A DNA stretch of 31,683 nt from Palsa-601 sp052146895 (GTDB lineage: Bacteria > Actinomycetota > Acidimicrobiia > Acidimicrobiales > Bog-793). The notes under the pieces are model-generated. The model saw nothing but the letters and a program-made list of their open reading frames with translations. It was not told the origin of the DNA and did not search any database. Shown piece by piece: positions 8,373 to 14,677 of the stretch (position 1 is its first letter; each line of letters opens with the position of its first letter). The stretch is from assembly GCA_052146895.1 (NCBI GenBank), contig JBKQLZ010000239.1, forward strand, positions 1 to 31,683. Direction: 5' to 3'. The position numbers were made by a program, and so were the translations under genes.

Positions 8373-9367
8373 TCGCCGTCGTGCCCGTGCGCGCCGGCGA
8401 GCTCCCCGTCGGCGCCCTGGAAGCCGTCGCCGAGGCGGGCGGCAACCTCCTGCTCGTGGGGGAAGGCACGGATGCCGCCGCCGAGCAGTTGACCGCTCAA
8501 GCGCCGTTGGTGGCGAAGCAGGTCGCGTGTGCGGAGCTCGGGTCATACGCTCCGGCGGCATGGGCACGGCGACTGCTGCCCCTGCTGGAGGCCGAGGACG
8601 TCGTGATCCTCCCGGCCGTCCCGGACGGGAGGGACCTCGCCCCACGGATCGCGGCCGGTCTCGGTCGACCGCTCCTCGCAGGAGCGCAGGACATAACGGC
8701 GACGGGAGCCACGGTCCTGCGCCATGGCGGCCTCCAACTCGTCGAGCTGAGTGTCGACGGGCCTTTTGTCGCCACGCTCCTGCCGGGTGTCAGGTCGGTG
8801 GTCGCCGGCGAGGGCGCTCCCGGCTCGGCCGGCGCCGCTCCCACCAGAGCGCTCGGCCCTGCGGACGACACCGACGCGGGCGATGACGGGCAAGAAGGCC
8901 CGGACGCGATGAGTCTCGAAGTGCTCGCTCCCGATCCGGCCGCGGTCGACCTCGCCGAGGCGGCGAAGATCATGTCGGGCGGCGCGGGCCTGGGCGGCCA
9001 CGACGAGTTCGCCTTGCTCGCGGACGTGGCAGAGGCCGTCGGCGCGTCCGTCGGCGCCACCCGCGTCGTCACCGATGGCGGGATCCTCGGCCACGCGCGC
9101 CAGATCGGCACGACCGGTGCGACCGTCCGGCCAAGGCTCTATGTCGCTCTCGGCATCTCGGGCGCCGCGCAGCACGTCGGCGGCATCGGCGAGCCGCTGC
9201 ACGTAGTCTCGGTGAATCTCGACGCCAGCTGCCCGATGATGGCCATGGCCGATCTCGCCATCGTGAGCGACGCTGCAGCGACGCTCGAAGCCCTCGCCGA
9301 CCTCCTCGGATTGCGGGCCGGAGCGCTGGTGGGCGAGGACCGGTCAGGTGAAGGTGACGGTGCCTGA
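8369..9367 (+). CDS. etfA: Electron transfer flavoprotein, alpha subunit
   Basis: This 332-residue protein has the ETF-alpha N-terminal domain (V-V-I-L-P-A-V-P-D-G-R-D-L-A-P) and the C-terminal FAD-binding domain. The latter includes G-A-T-R-V-V-T-D-G-G (Arg232), Q-I-G-T-T-G, and G-I-S-G-A-A-Q-H with His269, all matching known FAD contacts. A Gly/Ala/Asp-rich linker at about 150-190 joins the halves. The usual SGGRG loop reads SGGAG, with Ala206 in the Arg position. ETF takes electrons one or two at a time from flavin dehydrogenases and hands them to ETF:quinone oxidoreductase. The GTG start overlaps the previous stop by 4 bases; the end overlaps the FixC-like gene by 20. The beta subunit is encoded three genes later. 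Confidence 0.9.
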   Translation: MIAVVPVRAGELPVGALEAVAEAGGNLLLVGEGTDAAAEQLTAQAPLVAKQVACAELGSYAPAAWARRLLPLLEAEDVVILPAVPDGRDLAPRIAAGLGRPLLAGAQDITATGATVLRHGGLQLVELSVDGPFVATLLPGVRSVVAGEGAPGSAGAAPTRALGPADDTDAGDDGQEGPDAMSLEVLAPDPAAVDLAEAAKIMSGGAGLGGHDEFALLADVAEAVGASVGATRVVTDGGILGHARQIGTTGATVRPRLYVALGISGAAQHVGGIGEPLHVVSVNLDASCPMMAMADLAIVSDAAATLEALADLLGLRAGALVGEDRSGEGDGA

Positions 9368-10664
9368 ACGTTTCGATGCCGTGGTCGTCGGAGCTGGTCC
9401 GGCGGGCTCGATTGCCGCCCTGACGCTCGCACGCGCCGGCCGATCCGTCTGCTTGCTCGAGCGCGGCCCCTTCCCGGGCTCGAAGAACCTCTACGGAGGT
9501 GTCATCTACGGGCGCGTCCTCGACGGGATCCTCCCGGCTTGGATCGACGAGGCGCCGATCGAGCGTTGGGTCACCCGCCGCGTGACGATGGTCCTCACAG
9601 AGACGCAGTCGCTCGCGGTGGACTTCCGTTCGAGCGCGTGGGGATCGAGACCGTACAACGGTGCCACCGCGCTGCGGCCGGAGTTCGATTCGTGGCTTGC
9701 CTCGGAGGCGGAGAAGGCGGGAGCCGTCCTCGTCTGCTCGACGACTGCGACCGGGTTGCTGCTGGACGAGCGCGGCCGGTCCACGGGTGTCCGAACGGAC
9801 CGGCCGGGCGGCGACATCGAGGCGGGCGTGGTGATCGCATGCGACGGCGTGAATGCGTTTCTCGCCAAGCAAGCGGGGTTGACCCCGACCGAGGACCCCT
9901 CGCACTACACCCTCGGCGTGAAGGAGGTGCTCTCGCTCGATCCTGACGAGATCGAGCGACGCTTCGGCCTCGAGCCGGGCCAGGGGGCCGACTTCGAGGT
10001 GATCGGCGGGACGGGAGGGATCGCCGGGGGTGGTTTCTTGTATACGAACCGGGCGACGATCTCGGTCGGGCTCGTCTTGTCGATAACGGGCCTCTCAAAG
10101 TCGCAGACTCGGCCCGAGCAGCTGCTGGCGGCGTTCAAGTCGCATCCGGCAATCCGTCCGTTCGTCGCCGGCGGCGACGTCGTCGAGTACGGGGCGCACC
10201 TGATCCCGGAGGCAGGGCTGGCGATGATGCCGAAGCTGGCGGGCGACGGGATCCTCGTCGCGGGCGACGCTGCCGGGATGTGCTTGGCTGCCGGGATCTG
10301 GCTGGAGGGGGTCAACTTCGCGATGGCCTCCGGAGCCGCCGCCGGGGAGGCAGCCGCCGAGGCGCTGGCACGCGGAGACACGAGCGCGGGTGGCCTGAGC
10401 GGCTACAAGCGACGGCTCGAGGCGAACTTCGTACTTGCCGACCACCGGCGGCTGAAGCGCGCGCCGCATCTCGTGCTGTCGGACCGGATGCAGCACCAGT
10501 ACCCTCAGCTCGTCTGCAATCTCGTGGAGGAGATGTTCACGGTGCGCAACCCGAGCCCTAAGCAAGGACTCGTTGCGCAGGCGCGCCGAGAGACGCGCAG
10601 GGCCGGCGTCCGCCTCCGCGACCTTGCCCGCGACGGCTGGAGTGCGTGGAGGACGTTCGGATGA
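9348..10664 (+). CDS. FixC-like electron transfer flavoprotein:quinone oxidoreductase
   Basis: This 438-residue flavoprotein starts with an FAD dinucleotide fold (GAGPAG at 15-20). It has the FixC/ETF-QO signature N-L-Y-G-G-V-I-Y near residue 50 and the later G-A-H-L-I-P-E-A-G and GDAAG motifs followed by G-I-W-L-E-G-V-N-F-A-M-A-S-G. FixC-type proteins form ETF:quinone oxidoreductase together with a small ferredoxin (FixX), encoded next, and sit on the cytoplasmic membrane to reduce quinone. No long hydrophobic helix is visible; binding is probably peripheral. I keep the GTG at 9348, which has GGGCGAGGA 8 bases upstream, although GTG codons at 9354 and 9360 are possible. The role here would be to pass electrons from ETF to menaquinone. 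Confidence 0.9.
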   Translation: MKVTVPERFDAVVVGAGPAGSIAALTLARAGRSVCLLERGPFPGSKNLYGGVIYGRVLDGILPAWIDEAPIERWVTRRVTMVLTETQSLAVDFRSSAWGSRPYNGATALRPEFDSWLASEAEKAGAVLVCSTTATGLLLDERGRSTGVRTDRPGGDIEAGVVIACDGVNAFLAKQAGLTPTEDPSHYTLGVKEVLSLDPDEIERRFGLEPGQGADFEVIGGTGGIAGGGFLYTNRATISVGLVLSITGLSKSQTRPEQLLAAFKSHPAIRPFVAGGDVVEYGAHLIPEAGLAMMPKLAGDGILVAGDAAGMCLAAGIWLEGVNFAMASGAAAGEAAAEALARGDTSAGGLSGYKRRLEANFVLADHRRLKRAPHLVLSDRMQHQYPQLVCNLVEEMFTVRNPSPKQGLVAQARRETRRAGVRLRDLARDGWSAWRTFG

Positions 10665-10963
10665 GCACGTCGAGCGTGTCGAGCCCGCTGGCGTTCGAAG
10701 ATCGCATCGCGACGACGGAGTTCCGCATCGCGTCCGAGCCCCACATCAACGTCCACGGAGACTCGTGCCGCGGATGCACGACCCGTGCGTGCGTCGTCGC
10801 ATGTCCCGCCAAGCTCTTCGTCCCGACGTCGGACGGCGGGATCTTGTTCAACTACGAGCAGTGCTTCGAGTGCGGGACGTGTTACCTCGTCTGCAACACC
10901 GAAGGTGCCATCACGTGGGCCTATCCCGAGGGCGGCGCCGGCGTCGTCTACCGGCGGAGCTGA
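10661..10963 (+). CDS. FixX-like ferredoxin
   Basis: This 100-residue protein has two cysteine sets: Cys36, 39, 44 and 48 (the last followed by Pro-Ala) and Cys68, 71, 74 and 78 in the C-F-E-C-G-T-C-Y-L-V-C pattern of FixX and of the C-terminal ferredoxin domain of ETF:quinone oxidoreductase. It most likely binds one or two 4Fe-4S clusters and works with the FixC-like protein just upstream. I chose ATG at 10661, which overlaps the FixC stop (ATGA) and has GGAGG 8 bases upstream, over a GTG at 10646. The ETF beta gene follows after 5 bases. Confidence 0.9.
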   Translation: MSTSSVSSPLAFEDRIATTEFRIASEPHINVHGDSCRGCTTRACVVACPAKLFVPTSDGGILFNYEQCFECGTCYLVCNTEGAITWAYPEGGAGVVYRRS

Positions 10964-10968
10964 CGCAG

Positions 10969-11859
10969 ATGGGCAAGCCTTTGTTCGCCGCTTGCTGGAA
11001 GGCGGTGGAGCTCCGTTCCAGGATCGACCCGCTGAGCGGCGATGTCGCTCCCGATCCGCGGTCGCTCGGGGTCTCTCCCTCCGACGAGGCTGCCCTCGAG
11101 TGGGCCCTTCGCAGCGCGGAGCGATGGGGCGGGCGCGTCCGACTCGTCGCGGCGGGCGGACCGGATGCCGAGGCGGTGCTCCGCCGGGGCGCTGCCGCGG
11201 GCGCGACAGAGCTCGTGCGTGTGGACCTCCCGATCGAATGGCCGAGCGACTGGATCGCCGCCGCGGTTGCACCCCATGTGGCAGACGCCGACCTCGTATG
11301 GTGCGGTGACATGAGCGCAGACCGGGGGAGCGGCGCGTTCCCCGCGTACCTCGCGGCCGAGCTCGGCATCCCACAGGCACTCGGGCTCGTCGACGTCCAT
11401 CTGACGGCGGCGGAGGACGGGGCCGTGCGGTTCGAGGTGCTCCGCCGGCTCGACGGCGGCCGGCGTGAGCGAGTCGGGATCGGCTCACGGGCAGTCCTCT
11501 CGTGCGAAGGGGCCACGGCGCGCCTCCGGCGCGCCTCCTTGGAAGGAGTCCTGGCGGCGCGCGAGGCGGCTATTGCGGTGCGAGCCGGAGAGCGAGGGAC
11601 CACCCCTGCGCCAGAAGTCGAGTCGATCGCGCCGTTCCGCCTGCGTGCACGCGTGGGGGCACCTCCGGGCGGCGGGACGGCGCGCGAGCGGATCAGGTCG
11701 CTCACGGGCGCCGATGCCGCAGGCCGGACAGCGCGGGCGATCAGCCTCGGCCCGCGAGAGGCGGCGGCCGCGATCCTCGAAGCACTCGCAGCTTGGGGCG
11801 AGCTTCCGGACGGTCTCCCTCGCGGGCGGGCCGTCGAGCGGGTGGGCGAGCACACGTGA
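10969..11859 (+). CDS. etfB: Electron transfer flavoprotein, beta subunit
   Basis: This 296-residue protein has ETF-beta features: S-P-S-D-E-A-A-L-E-W-A-L-R near residue 40, a V-R-L-V-A-A-G-G-P strand, and G-D-M-S-A-D-R-G-S-G-A-F-P-A-Y-L-A-A-E-L-G (113-133), which corresponds to the conserved signature G-x-Q-A-x-D-x-D-x-x-x-x-x-P. It is somewhat longer than the usual 250-260 residues because of its C-terminal part, and it is rather divergent at the N-terminus. It should pair with the alpha subunit encoded at 8369. Gene order is alpha, FixC, FixX, beta, unlike the common beta-alpha-C-X. The ATG has GGAG upstream at good spacing; the stop overlaps mftE (GTGA). Confidence 0.85.
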   Translation: MGKPLFAACWKAVELRSRIDPLSGDVAPDPRSLGVSPSDEAALEWALRSAERWGGRVRLVAAGGPDAEAVLRRGAAAGATELVRVDLPIEWPSDWIAAAVAPHVADADLVWCGDMSADRGSGAFPAYLAAELGIPQALGLVDVHLTAAEDGAVRFEVLRRLDGGRRERVGIGSRAVLSCEGATARLRRASLEGVLAAREAAIAVRAGERGTTPAPEVESIAPFRLRARVGAPPGGGTARERIRSLTGADAAGRTARAISLGPREAAAAILEALAAWGELPDGLPRGRAVERVGEHT

Positions 11860-12677
11860 GCCTGCACCTCTCGCAGATGACGGGCCCCGCGGTCGGTGGT
11901 CTCGAGCCGAGCGCGATCGTGATCGTCCCGGTCGGCTCAACCGAGCAGCACGGACCTCATCTCCCGACCGGCACCGACACCACGATCGCTAGCGCGCTGG
12001 CGGAGAGGGCGGCCGAGGCTCTGAACGCGGACGAGCACCGGTGCGACCGACCTGAGTGCCTCGTGGCTCCTGTGCTCAGCTACGGGGCGAGCGGCGAGCA
12101 CGACGGCTTTGCGGGCACGCTGTCGATCGGGGAATCAGCGGTCGAGACCGTGCTGGTCGAGCTCGTGCGCTCTGCAGACCGTCACTCGGGGGTGGTCGTC
12201 GTCAACACGCACGGGGGCAACGAAAGGGCGCTGCGGCGAGCGGCGGCTTTATTGCGGGAAGAGGGCCGGCGGTGCCTGGTGTGGTCGCCTGGCACCGTTC
12301 TCGCTGGTCAAGCAGCTGCACAGGTGGCTGTTCAAGCGGCCGGTGGGCGGCCGTTCGACGCCCATGCCGGCTGGTTCGAGACGTCGCTCATGCTCGCGCT
12401 CGACCCTGAGAGGCTGCAGTTCGAGCTTGCCGAGCCCGGCGACGAGCGCCCGCTCGCGGATGTGATCGGAGTGCTCGTGACCGAAGGAGTCGCCGCCGTC
12501 AGTCCCAACGGCGTGCTCGGCAATCCGCTCGGGGCGACACGGGAGATCGGGGAGGCACTGATGAAAGTGCTCGTGGCGGACCTCGTCAGCTCGGTCGCGG
12601 ACTGGGCCCTCGAAGTCGACGCCGGCGTGCTCGCCCCCGAAGCCGGTGCGCCCGCCCCCGAAGCCGGTGCGCGTTGA
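11856..12677 (+). CDS. mftE: Mycofactocin precursor peptidase MftE
   Basis: This 273-residue protein belongs to the creatininase family. It has the metal-binding V-P-V-G-S-T-E-Q-H-G-P-H-L-P motif (Glu30, His32), Asp41, S-x-E-H-x-x-F-A-G-T-L-S near residue 80, N-T-H-G-G-N-E (His119, Glu123) and D-A-H-A-G-W-F-E-T-S (His170, Glu175). In the known pathway MftE cuts the modified MftA to release the Val-Tyr derived core. The C-terminus carries a short tandem repeat (APEAGAP/APEAGAR) that mirrors a 21-base DNA repeat and is probably not functional. The GTG start overlaps etfB by 4 bases and the stop overlaps the SDR gene (TTGA). Its position in the middle of the ETF/dehydrogenase genes ties these to mycofactocin. 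Confidence 0.93.
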   Translation: MSLHLSQMTGPAVGGLEPSAIVIVPVGSTEQHGPHLPTGTDTTIASALAERAAEALNADEHRCDRPECLVAPVLSYGASGEHDGFAGTLSIGESAVETVLVELVRSADRHSGVVVVNTHGGNERALRRAAALLREEGRRCLVWSPGTVLAGQAAAQVAVQAAGGRPFDAHAGWFETSLMLALDPERLQFELAEPGDERPLADVIGVLVTEGVAAVSPNGVLGNPLGATREIGEALMKVLVADLVSSVADWALEVDAGVLAPEAGAPAPEAGAR

Positions 12678-13483
12678 AGTCGCCGCCCGCGCCGGTGGCG
12701 CTCGTGACCGGTGCCGCACGGGGGATCGGTGCCGCCGTCTCACGGCGTCTCGCGGCCGACGGCTGGCAGCTCATGCTGTTCGACTCGTGCGCCGATGAGC
12801 CGGCCCTCCCGTACGCGCTCTCGCGCCCCGAGGATCTGGAGGCTGTCGTTGCCGGTTGCCTCGAGGCGGGGGCCCCGGAGGTCGTCTCGCTGATCGGGGA
12901 TGTCCGCGATCAGGAGGCACTCGACCGTGCGGTCGCGCGGGCACACGACGAACTCGGCGGTCTTGACGCGGCGGTGGCAGTCGCGGGCGTCATCGGCGGC
13001 GGCGACCCAGCGTGGGAGACCTCGGACGAGATGTGGGAAGCCATGATCGGCGTCAACGTGACGGGAGTCTGGCGACTTGTCCGGGCGGCCGTGCCTGAGC
13101 TCCTGCGCCGGCCGATGCCGCGTGCAGGTCGGGTGGTAGCGGTCGCCTCGGCCGGCGCCGTTGTGGGTCTCCCGCAGCTGGCGGCTTACGTCGCCTCCAA
13201 GCACGCGGTCGTCGGGCTCGTGCGGAGCATCGCCGCCGAGCTCGGGCCGGAGGGTGTGACCGCGAACGTGATCGCGCCAGGTTCCACCCGCACCGAGATG
13301 CTGACCGCGAGCGCCGCTGTCTACGGGCTCGCTGCGCCGGACGAATTCGCCGTGCACCACCTCGATCCCCGGCTCCTCGACCCGGAGGAGATCGCGGAAG
13401 CCGTCGCGTGGCTCTGCAGCCCCGGCTCGAGCGGTGTCACCGGGGCAGTGCTACCAGTCGACGCCGGCATGACCTCGAGGTGA
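12674..13483 (+). CDS. Mycofactocin-coupled short-chain dehydrogenase (SDR)
   Basis: This 269-residue SDR has the TGAARGIG cofactor loop (12-19), Asn128, Ser159, Tyr172 and Lys176 (Y-V-A-S-K), matching the catalytic tetrad. After the second strand it carries an extra stretch, about residues 37-56, with the C-A-D-E-P-A-L-P-Y-A-L pattern typical of the mycofactocin-associated SDR subfamily. In that group an insertion near the nucleotide site is thought to keep NAD bound, so that mycofactocin, not free NAD, takes the electrons. The start is TTG, overlapping the mftE stop; no ATG or GTG fits the family N-terminus. The substrate, probably an alcohol, is unknown. Confidence 0.87.
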   Translation: MKSPPAPVALVTGAARGIGAAVSRRLAADGWQLMLFDSCADEPALPYALSRPEDLEAVVAGCLEAGAPEVVSLIGDVRDQEALDRAVARAHDELGGLDAAVAVAGVIGGGDPAWETSDEMWEAMIGVNVTGVWRLVRAAVPELLRRPMPRAGRVVAVASAGAVVGLPQLAAYVASKHAVVGLVRSIAAELGPEGVTANVIAPGSTRTEMLTASAAVYGLAAPDEFAVHHLDPRLLDPEEIAEAVAWLCSPGSSGVTGAVLPVDAGMTSR

Positions 13484-13513
13484 TCACGGGGTGATCGAGC
13501 TGCCTGGCCGGTG

Positions 13514-13526
13514 CTACCGTCGGTAG
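13514..13526 (+). promoter_or_regulatory. Palindrome upstream of the alcohol dehydrogenase, candidate operator or promoter element
   Basis: CTACCGTCGGTAG is a perfect 6-base inverted repeat around one base, 38 bases before the ATG at 13565. It contains TACCGT, which fits the loose actinobacterial -10 pattern TAnnnT. Just upstream GGTGATC occurs twice (13479-13485 and 13490-13496). This 81-base gap is the largest between genes within the block, so an internal promoter here is plausible. Confidence 0.35.
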
Positions 13527-13551
13527 GAATCCGACAGCGGATAGAGAATTC

Positions 13552-13558
13552 GGGGAGG
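13552..13558 (+). promoter_or_regulatory. Strong ribosome binding site of the alcohol dehydrogenase gene
   Basis: GGGGAGG lies 6 bases before the ATG at 13565 and decides this start over an in-frame ATG 54 bases upstream. It is part of an 11-base string identical to the one before mftA. Confidence 0.65.
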
Positions 13559-13564
13559 TCCGGA

Positions 13565-14677
13565 ATGCAGGCCAGGGCAGCAATCTTGTGGGGACTCAAC
13601 GAGCCGTGGAGCGTCGAGGACGTCGAGCTCGACGATCCCGAGCCCTCCGAAGTACTGGTCCGCATGGCAGCCGCCGGCCTGTGCCACTCCGACGAGCACT
13701 GCGTGACTGGGGACATCCCGGTCGCGATGCCGTTCGTCGGTGGCCACGAGGGCTCGGGCGTCGTCGAGAAGGTGGGCAACAAAGTCACCTCGGTGGAGCC
13801 GGGCGACCACGTCGTCATGAGCTTCATCCCCTCCTGCGGGAAGTGCCGCTGGTGCTCGAGCGGTCACCAGACGCTCTGTGACCTCGGCCAGTACCTCATG
13901 ATGGGCACACCTATCGCGAACGGCATCCACCGCATGCGTGCGAAGGGCCAAGGGGTCGCGCCGATGTGCCTCGTCGGTTCGTTCGCCACCCACGCAGTCG
14001 TGCACGAAGCGTCCGTCATCAAGATCGAGAAGGACCTCCCACTTGACAAGGCTGCACTCGTGAGCTGCGGAGTCACGACGGGCTGGGGCTCGGCCGTGCA
14101 CTCAGCAGGCGTCAAGCCGGGCGACGTCGCGGTCGTCGTCGGCATCGGCGGGATCGGCGCCAACGCGATCCAGGGCGCGAAGATCGCCGGCGCGCGCTTC
14201 ATCGTCGGCATCGACCCAATCGAGTCGAAACGAGAGGCCGCCAAACGCCTCGGCGCCACGCACACGGCGAGCGACGTGTTCTCGGCGTTCTCACTCATCA
14301 ACGACATGACGTGGGGTCAGCTGGCCGACACGGCGATCATCACGGTCGACATCGCCCGTGGCGACCTGATCGCTCCGGTCATGTCGCTCGTTCGCAAGGG
14401 TGGCAACGTCGTAGTGACGGCCGTCGCGCCCTTCACCCAGAGCGATGTGAAGCTCAGCCTGTTCGAGCTCGCCATGTTCAAGAAGGAGCTCCGTGGCTCG
14501 CTGTTCGGCGGTGGCAACCCCCGCGCCGACATCCCGATGCTGCTCAAGCTCTACCAGAACGGGCTGCTCAACCTCGACGACCTCATCACGCAGACCTACA
14601 GCCTCGACGACATCAACCAGGGTTACCAGGACTTGCGTGACGGGAAGAACATCCGCGGCGTCGTCACCTTCGACTGA
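13565..14677 (+). CDS. NDMA-dependent-type, mycofactocin-linked zinc alcohol dehydrogenase
   Basis: This 370-residue medium-chain dehydrogenase has catalytic zinc ligands Cys40 (G-L-C-H-S-D), His61-Glu62 (GGHEG) and Cys168. It has four structural zinc cysteines (91, 94, 97, 105) and the GIGGIG loop (193-198) with Asp217 at the end of the second strand, which favours NAD. It reads like the NDMA-dependent alcohol dehydrogenases that hold NAD tightly and need mycofactocin as the natural electron acceptor. Position between the mycofactocin SDR and mftF supports this. It probably oxidises a primary alcohol; the substrate cannot be read from sequence. It has its own strong ribosome site and a possible promoter in the 81-base gap upstream. 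Confidence 0.92.
   Translation: MQARAAILWGLNEPWSVEDVELDDPEPSEVLVRMAAAGLCHSDEHCVTGDIPVAMPFVGGHEGSGVVEKVGNKVTSVEPGDHVVMSFIPSCGKCRWCSSGHQTLCDLGQYLMMGTPIANGIHRMRAKGQGVAPMCLVGSFATHAVVHEASVIKIEKDLPLDKAALVSCGVTTGWGSAVHSAGVKPGDVAVVVGIGGIGANAIQGAKIAGARFIVGIDPIESKREAAKRLGATHTASDVFSAFSLINDMTWGQLADTAIITVDIARGDLIAPVMSLVRKGGNVVVTAVAPFTQSDVKLSLFELAMFKKELRGSLFGGGNPRADIPMLLKLYQNGLLNLDDLITQTYSLDDINQGYQDLRDGKNIRGVVTFD

Noticed and set aside
3233..12677. One of the two OYE genes being a true MftD
   Set aside because: MftD is lactate-dehydrogenase-like with a single FMN barrel of about 400 residues. These proteins are about 660 residues with a 4Fe-4S motif and an FAD domain, so at best they are functional substitutes.
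13484..13564. Rho-independent terminator between the SDR and ADH genes
   Set aside because: The palindrome at 13514 is short and has no following T-run, so an operator or promoter element is more likely.
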